Shown here: positions 50,386 through 61,126 of the stretch, piece after piece
How positions within the stretch are numbered: the stretch's first letter is position 1
Layout: each line of letters opens with the position of its first letter
NCBI RefSeq assembly: GCF_028618575.1
Contig: NZ_JAQITA010000006.1
Coordinates: forward strand, 61,723 to 125,722
Direction: 5' to 3'
From: Bartonella sp. ML70XJBT.G
Lineage (GTDB): Bacteria; Pseudomonadota; Alphaproteobacteria; Rhizobiales; Rhizobiaceae
DNA length: 64,000 nucleotides
Position numbers and translations under genes: made by a program
The notes under the pieces: generated by a model
The model's database searches: none
Seen by the model: only the letters and a program-made list of their open reading frames with translations
Told to the model about the DNA's origin: nothing

Positions 50386-50543
50386 CAGTTATATTTTATA
50401 TTTGCAATGAAAGATTATCAGAAATCATAACTTTTCAAGATGTTTAAAAATCGTCTTTTTCATCTTGAAAAACTTAATGACTTCAAGTGAGCCTGCTTTA
50501 ATAAGAAAATCACCTTTCAAGAAACTCTATAACTCTTGAATGC

Positions 50544-50575
50544 AAAAAGGGAGCATTCAAAAATGCTCCCTTTTT
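50544..50575. terminator. Rho-independent terminator after pheT
   Basis: GGGAGCATT and AATGCTCCC (50549-50570, 4-base loop) form a perfect stem flanked by five A and five T, so it can act on either strand. Its place 37 bp past the minus-strand pheT stop makes it the pheST terminator. Confidence 0.92.
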
Positions 50576-50611
50576 ATAAAGGGTCCAAGAACCAAGAGAA
50601 GATAAGAATAC

Positions 50612-53026
50612 TCAACAGCGCAAATATGCGCCTGTCATCTTCGTGACATTTTCCACTACTTTCAAGGCAAGACCTTCTAGATCTTCATCTGTTAGAGTCC
50701 GTTCCATGGGTTGAAGAGTTACTTCAATGGCAACAGATTTTTTATCTTCACCAAGGCTTGAATCTTCAAAAATATCAAAAACCTGTACAGAATGAATAAG
50801 CTTTTTGTCCGCTCCACTCGCCGCACGCACGATAAGAGAAGAAGCAACCGTTTTATCGACGACAAAAGCAAAATCACGCCGCACCATTTGGAAAGGCGAT
50901 AATTTCAACGGAGAACGACTTTTTGTCATTTTTTTCTTTGACTCTGGAATTTGATCAAGAAAAATTTCAAAACCACAAACAGGACCACTAACATCTAGTT
51001 TTTCCAATGTAGCAGGATGAAAAACACCAAAAAAACCAAGGATAATCTTTGATCCAAGTTTTATGACCCCTGAACGACCAGGATGATACCAATCCGGTGC
51101 TCCAACTTCAATTTGTAGCTTGCCACTCTCTATACCACATGCTTCTAAAACAGCCAATGCATCAGCTTTTGCATCAAAAACATCAATGGCTTTTGCATTC
51201 CCATGCCAAAAGCGTCCTGCCCCTTCAAATCGTTCTGTTCCACGACGTATACCACCGGCAACACGTTGTTGCGTATCTGGAGTATCACCCTCATAGATAT
51301 TGGAAACTTCAAACAAAGCAAGATCTGAGAAGCCTCGATCAGCATTGCGCTGTGCCGCCACCAACAAACCAGGCAAAAGAGAAGGACGCATAATGGACAT
51401 ATCAGCAGAAATAGGATTTATTAATTTAAGCTGTGCCTGACCACCTCCAAAAGCCAATGCTTGTTTTTCAGAAATAAAAGACCAAGTCACGGCCTCCTTC
51501 ATACCACGATGCGCTAAAACCAAACGTGCAACACGTGCACGAAGTTGCGAAACTGTTAAAATCGGACCTTCGCTTTCTATAAAATTTTCCAATGGAATAG
51601 GCTTAATTTTATCTAGCCCATAAATCCTCATTACCTCTTCCACTAAATCAGCTTTACCAGTAATATCAGGGCGCCATGTGGGCACTTTAACCGTAACCAC
51701 ATCTCCTTTTCCTTCAACACAAAAGCCAAGTTTTGTTAAAATGGTTACAGCTTGTTCACGCTCTATTGACAAATTTGTTAAACGTTTAATTTCAGAAAAA
51801 GGAAAAGCAATCTGTTTGACTTCTGGTTTTTGATAACCAACAATCCTCTTCTCAGATACTTCACCACCACAAAAGCGTAAGGTAAGTTCTGTGGCAATTT
51901 CAAGCCCTGTTTCCATAAAAGCTGGATCAACACCCCGTTCAAACCGATAACGGGCATCACTGATAAGACCTATTGTGCGACCAGTCCGTGCAATACTCTG
52001 TGCATCCCAAAGCGCTGACTCAATAATAACGCGCCGCGTCGTCTCATCACAACTTGTTCGCTCACCACCCATGATCCCAGCAATGGAAACAACCCCCTCT
52101 TCATCGGCAATGACACAATCTTTAACACTCAAATGATAAATTTTTCCATTAAGCGCTTGAAGCTGTTCACCTTCACGCGCACAACGTACATGCAAATTGC
52201 CTTTAATCTTGTCGGCATCAAAAACATGAAGCGGACGACCAAGATCAAAACTGATGTAATTGGTCATATCCACCAGCGCATTAATCGGTCTTAAACCTAT
52301 GGCATTTAAACGTTTTTGCATCCATTGCGGCGATGCACCATTTTGAACATCACACACTTCACGCCAAGCAAAACCTAAACATAATGGCGCGCTTTGCGAA
52401 AAATCTAAAGAAACATCAAGCAATGTCTCAAAGCTCACGTCGAATTGTGGCAAAGATAATTCTTTTAATTTTCCAATTCCAGCAGCAGCAAGATCACGGG
52501 CAATACCGCGAACACCTGTGCAATCAGAACGATTGGGTGTCAAACCAATATCAATAATTGGATCATCTAAACCGGCGTAAACCGCAAAAGATTCCCCAAT
52601 CGGTGCATCTTCTGGCAGCTCAATAATCCCGTTCTGTTCCCCTGATAATTCAAGCTCGGCCCCCGAACACATCATCCCAAAACTTTCAACACCGCGAATT
52701 TTACCCACCGATAATGTCACATCAAGTCCTGGTACATAAGTGCCTGGTAAAGCAAGAACACCCACAAGTCCAGCACGTACATTTGGTGCCCCACAGATAA
52801 CTTGTAGAGGTGTAGCAGACCCTGTATCTACCGATAAAATCTGAAGTTTATCTGCATCAGGATGTTTTACTGCCGTTAAAACTTTCGCAATGACAAACGC
52901 TTTTAAAGAAGAACGGTCATCAACATGATCAACCTCAAGACCTATAGCCGTTAGCTTCTCACAAATTTCATCCAAAGATGCATCTGTTTCTAAGTGATCT
53001 TTTATCCACGACAATGTAAATTTCAT
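50612..53026 (-). CDS. pheT: Phenylalanyl-tRNA synthetase beta subunit
   Basis: PheT is the large subunit of the (alpha-beta)2 synthetase and carries editing and tRNA-binding domains. The 804-residue protein shows the N-terminal [20 protein letters not shown], the EMAP/OB-like domain with [15 protein letters not shown] (about 57-71), the B5-type region around FERGVDPA, and the C-terminal anticodon-binding FDX-ACB domain. It follows pheS after 32 bp. The frame is complete. Confidence 0.96.
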   Translation of the reverse strand: MKFTLSWIKDHLETDASLDEICEKLTAIGLEVDHVDDRSSLKAFVIAKVLTAVKHPDADKLQILSVDTGSATPLQVICGAPNVRAGLVGVLALPGTYVPGLDVTLSVGKIRGVESFGMMCSGAELELSGEQNGIIELPEDAPIGESFAVYAGLDDPIIDIGLTPNRSDCTGVRGIARDLAAAGIGKLKELSLPQFDVSFETLLDVSLDFSQSAPLCLGFAWREVCDVQNGASPQWMQKRLNAIGLRPINALVDMTNYISFDLGRPLHVFDADKIKGNLHVRCAREGEQLQALNGKIYHLSVKDCVIADEEGVVSIAGIMGGERTSCDETTRRVIIESALWDAQSIARTGRTIGLISDARYRFERGVDPAFMETGLEIATELTLRFCGGEVSEKRIVGYQKPEVKQIAFPFSEIKRLTNLSIEREQAVTILTKLGFCVEGKGDVVTVKVPTWRPDITGKADLVEEVMRIYGLDKIKPIPLENFIESEGPILTVSQLRARVARLVLAHRGMKEAVTWSFISEKQALAFGGGQAQLKLINPISADMSIMRPSLLPGLLVAAQRNADRGFSDLALFEVSNIYEGDTPDTQQRVAGGIRRGTERFEGAGRFWHGNAKAIDVFDAKADALAVLEACGIESGKLQIEVGAPDWYHPGRSGVIKLGSKIILGFFGVFHPATLEKLDVSGPVCGFEIFLDQIPESKKKMTKSRSPLKLSPFQMVRRDFAFVVDKTVASSLIVRAASGADKKLIHSVQVFDIFEDSSLGEDKKSVAIEVTLQPMERTLTDEDLEGLALKVVENVTKMTGAYLRC

Positions 53027-53058
53027 TTTAAAACCTCACATTAAAGCTTCTGATAAGA

Positions 53059-54144
53059 TCACACATTTCTCAAACTAGGAAAAAAAGCTGGCATATCAAA
53101 ACAGCGAAAACCATAATGATCTAACCAACGCAGATCCGCATCAAAAAACGCCCGTAAATCAGGCATACCGTATTTTAACATGGCAATGCGGTCAATGCCC
53201 ATGCCCCAAGCAAAACCTTGATATTCATCAGGGTCTAAACCAACATTTTTTAAGACATGGGGATGCACCATTCCGCATCCTAAGATTTCTAACCAATCCT
53301 GCCCTTCCCCAAATTTTACTTCTGAACCAGAGCGATCACATTGAATATCAACTTCCATAGACGGTTCGGTAAAAGGAAAAAAAGAGGGGCGAAAACGCAT
53401 CTTTACAGAGGGAACTTCAAAAAAAATTTTACAAAAAGTCTCATGAAGCCCCATCATATGGGCAATGGTCGAGGTTTTATCAATAACAAGACCCTCTACC
53501 TGATGAAACATAGGAGAATGCGTTGCATCTGAATCCATACGATAGGTTTTCCCAGGAATAATAATACGTATCGGAGCCTTCTGCTTTTCCATGGTACGAA
53601 TTTGGACAGGGGATGTATGGGTGCGTAATAATTTCCGCTCTCCTGTTTTATCAACATCAAAAAAGAAAGTATCATGCATTTCACGCGCTGGATGACCTTC
53701 CGGAAAATTCAATGCCGTAAAATTATAATAGTCTGTTTCAATATCTGGACCCTCTGCAAGAGAAAAACCCATTTTCGTATAAATAGCGATAATTTCCTCA
53801 ATGACCTGTGAGATCGGATGAATACGCCCCCGTTCCATAGGCGAAGAACGCACGGGCAAAGTGATATCCACCTTTTCACGAGACAGGCGTGCATCCATTG
53901 CTTGACGTCTTAAAAGATCACGTCTTTGTGTCCATAATTCTAAAATGCGATTTTTCGACCCATTAAGAGCTGGACCAACTTTTTGGCGCTCTTCAGCATC
54001 CATCTTCCCTAGTGCTTTTAGTCTTTCAGAAATACTGCCTTTTTTGCCTAACGCCGCAATACGCACTGCTTCTAGCGCTTGTTCATCGCAAGCCCCCTCT
54101 AAAGCTAAACAAATTTCTTGTTCCAGACGCTCAATATCGCTCAT
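53059..54144 (-). CDS. pheS: Phenylalanyl-tRNA synthetase alpha subunit
   Basis: PheS is the catalytic class II subunit. I choose ATG 54144 ([11 protein letters not shown]); the frame goes 13 codons further upstream into the terminator-like hairpin. The 361-residue product shows an N-terminal coiled coil, [14 protein letters not shown], motif 2 in [20 protein letters not shown] (about 208-227) and motif 3 in [18 protein letters not shown] (about 318-335). pheS-pheT lie downstream of rpmI-rplT as in many bacteria. Confidence 0.96.
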   Translation of the reverse strand: MSDIERLEQEICLALEGACDEQALEAVRIAALGKKGSISERLKALGKMDAEERQKVGPALNGSKNRILELWTQRRDLLRRQAMDARLSREKVDITLPVRSSPMERGRIHPISQVIEEIIAIYTKMGFSLAEGPDIETDYYNFTALNFPEGHPAREMHDTFFFDVDKTGERKLLRTHTSPVQIRTMEKQKAPIRIIIPGKTYRMDSDATHSPMFHQVEGLVIDKTSTIAHMMGLHETFCKIFFEVPSVKMRFRPSFFPFTEPSMEVDIQCDRSGSEVKFGEGQDWLEILGCGMVHPHVLKNVGLDPDEYQGFAWGMGIDRIAMLKYGMPDLRAFFDADLRWLDHYGFRCFDMPAFFPSLRNV

Positions 54145-54170
54145 ATTTTTGCCTATTGTTTTTGAATAGA

Positions 54171-54202
54171 AAAAACCCCGCACCAGAAATAACCAGTACG
54201 GG
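54171..54202 (-). terminator. Rho-independent terminator or attenuator between rplT and pheS
   Basis: On the minus strand CCCGTAC (54202-54196) pairs with GTGCGGG (54183-54177), with one G-T pair and an interior that can extend by CTGG/CCAG-like pairing, followed by GTTTTTTC. It lies 40 bp past the rplT stop and about 27 bp before the pheS start, so read-through into pheST could be controlled here. Confidence 0.65.
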
Positions 54203-54241
54203 ATCCCAAATAAATGTATGCTTTAAGAGAACACGACTGGC

Positions 54242-54643
54242 TTATTTGACAGCGCCTTCAAAAGCATTAGGCGTTGTGTTTTTCAAATATTCTAAAGCCT
54301 TCTTTGCAGAAGCAACCAAAGCAGAAAATGCTGCCTTTTCATGAATTGCTATATCTGAAAGAACTTTACGATCAACCTCAATACCCGCTTTTGACAAACC
54401 ATCAATAAAGCGCCCATAAGTTAGACCTTCTGCACGAACCGCCGCATTAATTCTCTGAATCCATAAAGCACGGAAATTACGTTTCCTATTTTTACGATCA
54501 CGATAAGCGTACTGCTTTGAACGATCAACTGCTGCCTTAGCTGCACGAATGGTATTTTTACGACGACCATAAAAACCTTCCGCCTGTTTCAAAACTTTTT
54601 TGTGTTTAGCGTGCGCTGTTACACCTCTTTTTACACGTGCCAT
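54242..54643 (-). CDS. rplT: 50S ribosomal protein L20
   Basis: L20 is needed early in large-subunit assembly and in some bacteria represses its own operon. The 133-residue protein starts [19 protein letters not shown] and has the RNA-binding [19 protein letters not shown] and [20 protein letters not shown] segments. It follows rpmI after 33 bp. infC, often the first gene of this operon, is not adjacent here; nth is instead. Confidence 0.97.
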   Translation of the reverse strand: MARVKRGVTAHAKHKKVLKQAEGFYGRRKNTIRAAKAAVDRSKQYAYRDRKNRKRNFRALWIQRINAAVRAEGLTYGRFIDGLSKAGIEVDRKVLSDIAIHEKAAFSALVASAKKALEYLKNTTPNAFEGAVK

Positions 54644-54676
54644 GTAATACTCTCCTAAAAATCAAAAGCGTAAGGT

Positions 54677-54880
54677 TTAAAAACCATTTGGCAAATAATA
54701 CTGAATCACTTTTTTAGCATCTGGTTCACTCAAAACCATTGTGCCACGTGCATCGCGAATGAACTTATTCGAACGTTTAATCATGCCATGGCGTTTACCT
54801 GCAGCTGCTACTTTAACTTTGCCTGACGCAGTGATTTTAAACCGCTTCTTAGCGGATGATTTGGTCTTCATCTTGGGCAT
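54677..54880 (-). CDS. rpmI: 50S ribosomal protein L35
   Basis: The 67-residue basic protein starts [20 protein letters not shown] and includes [18 protein letters not shown], both typical of L35. It heads rpmI-rplT on the minus strand. The upstream gap to nth (186 bp) includes a CAAGCG/CGCTTG hairpin at 54961-54978 that could belong to a leader. Confidence 0.96.
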   Translation of the reverse strand: MPKMKTKSSAKKRFKITASGKVKVAAAGKRHGMIKRSNKFIRDARGTMVLSEPDAKKVIQYYLPNGF

Positions 54881-55066
54881 TTTGCTACTCCATACAATAT
54901 TTATTCATTTATATAATTTCATTTTATTTCACATAATTCATTAAAGTGAACTTCTTTATTCAAGCGGACCAACGCTTGAACAAGCATTTAAACAGCCACG
55001 GCATGCCCTGCCGGACAGTTCCAACGGCATTTCATAAGCTAGTCTACACAAAATAGCAAGAGTGTA

Positions 55067-55807
55067 TCAAAAAAAAACGGGAGCTCCATTGCCTTGAACT
55101 TCAACCAAAGGTGCTGGAATTGCATTCGTTTTTATTGCTGCTTTACAGAGATCAGCAATAATGCATCGCATACATTGTGCTTTGCGCGCTTGGCAAACAT
55201 AACGCCCATGTAAAATAAGCCAATGATGCGCATGATGCAGATAATGAACCGGTATAATCTTGAGCAACTTTTCTTCAACAATCTCTGGTGTTTTACCAGG
55301 CGCCAAACCAAGACGGTTGCTAAGGCGTAAAATATGTGTATCTACCGCCAATGTAGGCTGACCAAAAGCGATATTTAAAACAACATTCGCTGTTTTACGC
55401 CCCACTCCAGGAAGGGACATAAGTGCTTCACGTGTATCAGGAACTTGACCGCCATAGTGATCAATTAAAAAGCGACAAAGTGTATAAACATTACGCGCTT
55501 TTGCACGCCAAAGACCAATGGTGCGAATATGGCGTGCAATTTCTTCTTCTCCTAAAGCAATCATTTTTTCCGGACGATCAGCGAGACGAAATAATTCTTT
55601 TGTTGCTTTGTTAACACTCATATCTGTCGCTTGAGCCGAAAGAACAACAGAAATTAAGAGCGTAAAAACATCTGTATAGATAAGATCACTCTGAGGAGCC
55701 GGACGTTGGACAGAAAAACGCCGAAATATTTCTTCAATTTCATCTTCCCTGTACAATGTTCCAGAGGATTTTTGCGTCTTCGACACTTTTTTCGTCCTTT
55801 GAGCCAT
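55067..55807 (-). CDS. nth: Endonuclease III
   Basis: Nth is a base-excision repair glycosylase/AP lyase acting on oxidised pyrimidines. The 246-residue protein has the helix-hairpin-helix LPGVGRKTANVVLNIAFG with the catalytic Lys, the catalytic Asp in LAVDTHILRLSNR, and the [4Fe-4S] loop CQARKAQCMRCIIADLC with C-x6-C-x2-C-x5-C spacing. An N-terminal basic extension of about 20 residues precedes the core. It diverges from hsp20. Confidence 0.95.
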   Translation of the reverse strand: MAQRTKKVSKTQKSSGTLYREDEIEEIFRRFSVQRPAPQSDLIYTDVFTLLISVVLSAQATDMSVNKATKELFRLADRPEKMIALGEEEIARHIRTIGLWRAKARNVYTLCRFLIDHYGGQVPDTREALMSLPGVGRKTANVVLNIAFGQPTLAVDTHILRLSNRLGLAPGKTPEIVEEKLLKIIPVHYLHHAHHWLILHGRYVCQARKAQCMRCIIADLCKAAIKTNAIPAPLVEVQGNGAPVFF

Positions 55808-55926
55808 TGAACTCTCTCAATCTTCTCTCTTGAAGTTATCATTCATACTTGCCATATGAGAAACATGTAGAAAACACTTTTTATAGAGCTTGGTCAAGAA
55901 AAGCCGCTTTGAAGAGGACATTCACA

Positions 55927-56352
55927 ATGACACATGTGACGCCTTTCTCCAATCCCTTTCTTTTAGGATTTGAAACGGTAGAAAAAACATTGCGACGTAT
56001 TAGCAAAGCTGATGAGACTTATCCAGCTTATAATATTGAGCGTTTACACAAAAACGATGACACAAACTATATACGGATAACTCTGGCTGTTGCTGGATTT
56101 AAAGTCAATAATCTCAATATCTTGCTCGATGATAATCAACTGATCATTCATGGTAAACAAACAGACAATCAAAATCATCAATATTTGTATCATGGTATAG
56201 CAGCGCGCCAATTTCAACGGACCTTTGTTCTCGCCGAGGGAATGGAGGTTACAAATGCGGAGTTGAAAAATGGTCTTTTATCAATTAATCTACATCAACC
56301 AAAAGCAAAAAAACAAATAAAACAAATTCCGATTAAAGTGAGCAGTGCTTAA
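55927..56352 (+). CDS. Small heat-shock protein, Hsp20/IbpA family
   Basis: Small heat-shock proteins bind unfolding proteins on stress. I choose ATG 55927 (MTHVTPFSNPFLLGFETVE) because AGAGGA lies about 9 nt upstream; the frame opens 26 codons earlier without conserved sequence. The product is 141 residues: an IbpA-like N-terminus, an alpha-crystallin domain (about 35-130) with YIRITLAVAGF, GKQTDNQNHQYLYHGIAARQ and FVLAEGMEVTNAELKNGLLS, and a C-terminal tail with IPIKV. It precedes a DUF1150 gene after 33 bp. Confidence 0.93.
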   Translation: MTHVTPFSNPFLLGFETVEKTLRRISKADETYPAYNIERLHKNDDTNYIRITLAVAGFKVNNLNILLDDNQLIIHGKQTDNQNHQYLYHGIAARQFQRTFVLAEGMEVTNAELKNGLLSINLHQPKAKKQIKQIPIKVSSA

Positions 56353-56385
56353 ATCATAAAAGCCAAAGCATAAAGGAATAGAGAA

Positions 56386-56637
56386 ATGGGAGAACATAAA
56401 CAAAGCTTTTCGTTGCAGAATATGTCCTACTCTGAAGTAGGGCAAATTGCTTATTTAAAAAAAGTTTGTACTGATGACCTCGCTAAAAATTTTCCAGATC
56501 TTCCACCAATGACTCCAGGTATTACAATATGGGCTCTTTTTGGTGAAACAGGTTATCCAATTATTTTGTCTGATGAGCGCTCTATTGCTCTTGCCGGAGC
56601 CAATGAACATGAGCTACAAATTGTAACTCTACACTAA
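56386..56637 (+). CDS. DUF1150 family protein
   Basis: This 83-residue protein of unknown function contains VGQIAYLKKV and a C-terminal WALFGETGYPIILSDERSIA, typical of DUF1150. In Rhizobiales the gene usually follows an hsp20 gene, as here, so a link to the heat-shock protein is likely but untested. AAAGGAATAG gives a ribosome site upstream of the ATG. Confidence 0.88.
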   Translation: MGEHKQSFSLQNMSYSEVGQIAYLKKVCTDDLAKNFPDLPPMTPGITIWALFGETGYPIILSDERSIALAGANEHELQIVTLH

Positions 56638-57508
56638 ACTGTTTAGAAAAATAATTTAAGATTTTTATAAGCTTTGTCGCTCTTTCTTAAGAGCGAGGAG
56701 CGATAAGTCTTTTTATAGAAAAGCTGGAAGAAAATCATTTGAGTTTCAGGAATGGCGTAACTGTTTTGATAAAGAAGTTTAGCTGCGCTTAATTTCCTGA
56801 TATCTTTTTAGACTATCAATTTAAATGGCGCCCGTTCTTTCTTTTATACTCTGTTGTTTGACTTTTATAAAAGATGAGAGCTTTTCTGATTCATGCTGTT
56901 TATTATATTCTGTTAGCAATCTTTTACATTGGCTTTTTATCTTTTATTATTTGCATTTTCTTTTTAATAAAGATTTTTATAAAAATTCTCCCTCTTATGT
57001 TCTCAAACACACTGAAGAATTGCTTGGTCATAGGGAGAAATTAATGCATGTAAATTTAAAAAATGCATTTGATTGATAATCATAATTCATTGTTTGCATA
57101 TCGAATGAGAGATCTGAATACCATAAGATTCTTTCATTTTAAATCTCTCCTATGTTGAATCAATCAAAGTATTTTCTGGCATGTTACACGCAAGATCAGC
57201 AAATGGATAAGAACCATTTTAAAAAGGCGTAAAATGCCTCTTATGAATTGTCTTGATGTAAAAGCTGTCGCAACATGGGGGCTGTAAAGAGAATGATAGT
57301 GACCAATGGCCCCTGCATAAGCGTAAAAATTGTGGTGCCCAATGGATTTTATTCTTTCACTCTCCACGAGCACTCTCGTGAAATTGATTTGAAATCATGA
57401 GGAGATATCCCTCTAAAACCAAACCTGATCGTTTTACTGATGAGAAGTTCTATACTGAAACCAATTGCAAAACCATCTCAATTCTTGTTGATATTTTTAT
57501 AATCCTCC
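56638..57508. other. Interval after DUF1150 with a hairpin and an integrase relic
   Basis: 870 bp contain no intact gene. TCGCTCTT/AAGAGCGA (56677-56696) is a perfect 8-bp hairpin with a 4-base loop; T-rich sequence starts only about 14 nt later, so it is at best a weak terminator. An integrase remnant begins at 57234. The 83-codon frame at 56825-57076 shows no family. Confidence 0.55.
57234..57430 (+). pseudogene. Integrase N-terminal remnant (copy 3 of 3)
   Basis: From ATG 57234 the plus strand reads MPLMNCLDVKAVATWGL and then a stop. Other frames continue with LHKRKNCGAQWIL and REIDLKS-stop-GDIPLK, matching the order LLLHK, GGAQW, REMGL, RDVSLK of P4-type integrases and of the relic at 28005. 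Several frameshifts and stops are present. The start is unmutated and is preceded by AAAAAGGCGTAAA, which resembles the AAGAAAGGAGTAAAA before the other copy. Confidence 0.65.
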
Positions 57509-58096
57509 CTAGCGCCGCCCACATGTTTTTAATTGCTGCTCATATTGTTTAGACATTCTTGCCATACGCTGCGCTGCCTGTATAAGTGCACCATTTGCAT
57601 ATCCTCGGCTACGCGCATAAGCACCATGCCCCATATGATAATTTAAATAAAGGCTATAGGCATCATCAAATCTCACACCATTGCGCTCCACACTTTGGCG
57701 ATGATACCAAGCCACAAAATCAGCGGCATCGGCAAAATTTGTACGCCATGCTAAAGACCTCCCCGTAGAGCGAAGATACATTGCCCATGTACTGTCAAGC
57801 GCTTGAGAGTAACCATAAGCTGTCGACCGACGCTTCCATGGAATAAAACCAAGCAATTTTGTGCGTGGTGGACGTGCATTGTGGCGGAAGTTTGATTCCA
57901 ACTTAATGGTTGCAAGAATAATAGGCATCGGAATTCCATAACGCATTTCTGCTCTTTTGGAAGCCTTTCCCCAATTATCAAAAAAACCATCTTTTTGTGC
58001 TAAAATAGCACAAGCATTATTTGTATGGATCGGGGAAGTTGTTGCACACCCTTCCAGCAGAAACACCAATGCCCCTAAAAACAAAAGGTGTCGCAT
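57509..58096 (-). CDS. Transglycosylase SLT-domain lipoprotein
   Basis: The start is placed at MRHLLFLGALVF (58096), six codons inside the longest frame, because AGAAAGAGA precedes it. The 195-residue product has a lipoprotein signal ending LLEGC. It then carries a lysozyme-like domain with IILATIKLESNFRHNA, where Glu is the expected catalytic residue, AYGYSQALDSTWAMYL and LYLNYHMGHGAYAR. It probably cleaves peptidoglycan at the outer membrane. It lies 105 bp downstream of rmuC on the same strand. Confidence 0.9.
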   Translation of the reverse strand: MRHLLFLGALVFLLEGCATTSPIHTNNACAILAQKDGFFDNWGKASKRAEMRYGIPMPIILATIKLESNFRHNARPPRTKLLGFIPWKRRSTAYGYSQALDSTWAMYLRSTGRSLAWRTNFADAADFVAWYHRQSVERNGVRFDDAYSLYLNYHMGHGAYARSRGYANGALIQAAQRMARMSKQYEQQLKTCGRR

Positions 58097-58201
58097 ATTT
58101 TCTCTTTCTTTCATGAGGAAATCATGAAAGATGAATACTAAAAAATGATTACCAATCCATAAAAGAGCATAACAATAGTTGTGATTACTGAAAAGCTGGT
58201 T

Positions 58202-59395
58202 TTATTCCTCATCAACCAAACGTAATGTTTGTGATTGAACAGATGTTGTCATGTCCGTTGGTTCAGCATGATTATCTTTTAATTGAAAATTTTCAATGCG
58301 GTTAGCACGTTTCATAATTTTGGAGGATGATATTAAAATTCCCTCTATATCTTCACCCGCTTTGTAAAAATGCTTCTGTAATGCGCGAACACGGGTATCC
58401 ATTCTTCCAAAATCTTCCATCAATTTTGCTACTTCCGACTGAATTAAATGCGCTTGTTCACGCATCCGCGCATCTTTCATAATGGTTTGTACAACCTGAA
58501 CGGATAACATCAACAAAGAGGGAGATACAATGATCACATGTGCTTTATTGGCTTTTTGTACCAATGGCTCAAAATCCTCATAGATTGTGGCAAAAATCGA
58601 TTCCGATGGAACAAAGAGAAAAGCCGTATCATGTGTTTCTCCAGGGATGAGATATTTTTGGGCAATATCACGAATATGAACTTCCATATCGGTACGAAAT
58701 TGGCGTTCTGCCTCTTGACGTTCTTGTGCAGATGCTGCTTTACGCATGGCATTCCAAGCCTCTAGAGGAAATTTAGCATCAACAACCAAGGAGGGTGATT
58801 TATTCGGCATATGAATAAGACAATCTGGTCGCTTTCCATTGGAGAGAACTGCTTGAAAAACATAAGCATTGACTGGTAGAGCATCGGCAATAATTGCTTC
58901 CATCCGTCCTTGACCAAAAGTACCACGCGTTTGCTTATTGCTTAAAATGGCTTGTAGTTGAACGACTTGCCCCGTAAGTGACTGAATATTATTTTGCGCT
59001 GCATCAATAACCGCTAAACGTTCTTGCAAACGATTTAAATTTTCATAAGTTGATTTGGTCTGTACCTGAAGGGTTTGACCTAAATTAACTGTCATGCCAT
59101 TGAGTTGCTCACTGAGTGACTTATTCAATTCAGCCTGCCTTTGACCAAAAATTTCTGCCATTGTTTGCATTCGTCCTTGCATTTCAGCTTGTGTTTTGAG
59201 CAATGTGGCCATCTGTATTTGTGCTTCACGGGCACACTTAGCAGCTTCGCTTTCCAAAAATGCCTTTTTTCGGTGAGAATAAATCAATATAAAAAATGCC
59301 AAACATACAAGCAGCAATAAAAGCAGAGCACTCAGTCTTGTAAAAGACTCATCAGAGAGCATAAAAGAAAAAAACGAATCAAGCATAAGGTACAA
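58202..59395 (-). CDS. rmuC: DNA recombination protein RmuC
   Basis: RmuC-family proteins limit inversions at short inverted repeats and contain a predicted nuclease-like domain. The 397-residue protein has one N-terminal membrane helix (about 20-39), a long coiled coil (about 45-150) and the RmuC domain with [35 protein letters not shown] and [13 protein letters not shown]. Its start lies about 80 bp from def on the other strand, so the two share a short divergent promoter region. Confidence 0.93.
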   Translation of the reverse strand: MYLMLDSFFSFMLSDESFTRLSALLLLLLVCLAFFILIYSHRKKAFLESEAAKCAREAQIQMATLLKTQAEMQGRMQTMAEIFGQRQAELNKSLSEQLNGMTVNLGQTLQVQTKSTYENLNRLQERLAVIDAAQNNIQSLTGQVVQLQAILSNKQTRGTFGQGRMEAIIADALPVNAYVFQAVLSNGKRPDCLIHMPNKSPSLVVDAKFPLEAWNAMRKAASAQERQEAERQFRTDMEVHIRDIAQKYLIPGETHDTAFLFVPSESIFATIYEDFEPLVQKANKAHVIIVSPSLLMLSVQVVQTIMKDARMREQAHLIQSEVAKLMEDFGRMDTRVRALQKHFYKAGEDIEGILISSSKIMKRANRIENFQLKDNHAEPTDMTTSVQSQTLRLVDEE

Positions 59396-59476
59396 TATAA
59401 CGTGCTTATCGTAAAAAGTGCGAAAATCCGTTATTCAATATTGACCCACAACAATGGATTGATTAATCTGTGCCCC

Positions 59477-60007
59477 ATGCCAATGAGATCTTTAGTTATT
59501 TTACCTGATCCGATTTTACGGGAAGTATCGAAACCTGTTGAGCATTTTGATGAAGCTCTCCAAACGCTTGCTGATGATATGCTGGAAACGATGTATCATG
59601 CTCAAGGCGTTGGTCTTGCTGCTATTCAGATTGGTATACCACTGCGCATGTTGGTCATAGATGTTTCGCAAAATGATGAACAGAAAAATCCGCAGGTTAT
59701 TATCAATCCAGAAATCTTGTGGCTTTCAGAAGAACGTAATGTTCACAAAGAGGGATGTCTTTCTATTCCGGAATATTTTGCAAAGGTTGAACGCCCTAAA
59801 CGCCTTCGTGTTCGCTATCAGAATCGTGAAGGAAAACAAACAGAAATGGAAGCGGATAATCTCTTAGCAACTTGTTTACAGCATGAAATTGATCATTTAA
59901 ATGGTCGCCTCTTTATTGATCACATTTCAAAAATCAGACGTGATATGGTGATACGAAAATTTAAAAAACGCGCAAAAGAAAACAATACACAGGATGCAGT
60001 ATTGTAA
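59477..60007 (+). CDS. def: Peptide deformylase
   Basis: Def removes the formyl group from nascent N-terminal Met. I choose ATG 59477 ([14 protein letters not shown]), which aligns with other alphaproteobacterial Def starts; the frame extends 25 codons upstream. The 176-residue enzyme has the three metal-site motifs: [17 protein letters not shown] with the Cys ligand, and QHEIDHLNG with the two His ligands and catalytic Glu. Its stop shares one base with the fmt start, forming def-fmt(-truA). Confidence 0.96.
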   Translation: MPMRSLVILPDPILREVSKPVEHFDEALQTLADDMLETMYHAQGVGLAAIQIGIPLRMLVIDVSQNDEQKNPQVIINPEILWLSEERNVHKEGCLSIPEYFAKVERPKRLRVRYQNREGKQTEMEADNLLATCLQHEIDHLNGRLFIDHISKIRRDMVIRKFKKRAKENNTQDAVL

Positions 60008-60936
60008 TGGCATTACGATTAAGTTTTATGGGAACGCCGCATTTTGCTGTTCCTATTTTACAGGCTTTGTTAGAGGCAGGTCATGATGTTGTCGCTGTTT
60101 ACAGTCAACCTCCTCGCCCAGCGGGGCGTCGTGGTCTTAAACTGATCCCGTCTCCTGTACAAATTGCAGCAGAAGAAAAATCTATTCCCGTATTCACTCC
60201 TCAAACACTCAAAACAACCGAACAGCAGGCGCAATTTGCAGAACTTGCTGTTGATGTTGCTGTTGTTGTTGCCTATGGGCTTCTCTTACCTAAAACCATT
60301 CTTGAAATACCGCGTTTTGGTTGTTTTAATGCCCACGCTTCACTCTTGCCACGTTGGCGTGGTGCTGCACCTCTTCAGCGTGCCATTATGGCTGGTGATA
60401 AGGAAACGGGAATGATGATTATGAAAATGGATGAAGGACTTGATACAGGGCCTATTGCTCTTTCGCGCTCCATCCCTCTCACTGATAACATGACGACCGA
60501 TAAACTCGCAAACAAGCTTTCACATATCGGCGCAGAACTTATGGTAGAAGCTCTATCAGCTCTGGAAAAAGGACAACTTCAACTTACACCACAATCAGAA
60601 GAAGGCATCACCTATGCCGCTAAAATTGACAAGGAAGAAACCCGCATTGATTGGACAATGCCCGCAGAACATATTCACAGATATATTCGTGCCCTCTCTC
60701 CCTCTCCTGGGTGCTGGTGTAACATGAATATCAGTGGACGAGAAGAACGTGTAAAAATTCTTGGAAGCCGCATAATAACAGACCCTTCTCTTGAAATCGG
60801 TCGAATAGAGCCAGATTCTTTAATTATCCATTGTGGACAAGAGCGCCTTGAAATAACCGATTTGCAAAGATCTGGCGGTAAAGTCCTTGAGGGCGCAACA
60901 TTTTTGCGAGGCGCTCATATTTCTGCTGTTTGTTGA
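60007..60936 (+). CDS. fmt: Methionyl-tRNA formyltransferase
   Basis: Fmt formylates initiator Met-tRNA. The 309-residue protein shows SFMGTPHFAVPILQALLEAG at the N-terminus, the folate/catalytic segment NAHASLLPRWRGAAPLQRAI with the catalytic Asn and His (about 107-126), MKMDEGLDTGPI and the C-terminal OB-like domain. It shares one base with def and is followed after one base by the broken truA copy. Confidence 0.96.
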   Translation: MALRLSFMGTPHFAVPILQALLEAGHDVVAVYSQPPRPAGRRGLKLIPSPVQIAAEEKSIPVFTPQTLKTTEQQAQFAELAVDVAVVVAYGLLLPKTILEIPRFGCFNAHASLLPRWRGAAPLQRAIMAGDKETGMMIMKMDEGLDTGPIALSRSIPLTDNMTTDKLANKLSHIGAELMVEALSALEKGQLQLTPQSEEGITYAAKIDKEETRIDWTMPAEHIHRYIRALSPSPGCWCNMNISGREERVKILGSRIITDPSLEIGRIEPDSLIIHCGQERLEITDLQRSGGKVLEGATFLRGAHISAVC

Positions 60937-60937
60937 T

Positions 60938-61126
60938 ATGCCACGTTTTAAACTCACCCTTGAATATGATGGCTCAAATTATGTTAGCTGGCAGCGTCAA
61001 GCGATCTGCACACCATACAAAGAGCTCTTGAACAAGCCATTTTTCTCTTTTGTGGACAACAATTGACCAACACAATAGCAAGTCGAACGGATAATGGTGT
61101 ATACGCTATGGAGAAAATTGCACATT
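60938..61126 (+). pseudogene. truA: Truncated, decaying tandem copy of the truA 5' end
   Basis: This 189-bp segment repeats the first 190 bp of truA (61127-61316) directly in front of the intact gene. By hand I count about 20 substitutions and one deleted base (near 61003), roughly 89% identity. The missing base shifts the frame. Gly-Arg-Thr-Asp-Ala-Gly of the active site has become Ser-Arg-Thr-Asp-Asn-Gly. It begins one base after the fmt stop, where truA itself probably once began. Confidence 0.92.

Noticed and set aside
56825..57076. 83-codon hydrophobic plus-strand frame after DUF1150
   Set aside because: T-rich background gives Phe/Leu-rich chance frames; no start signal or family.
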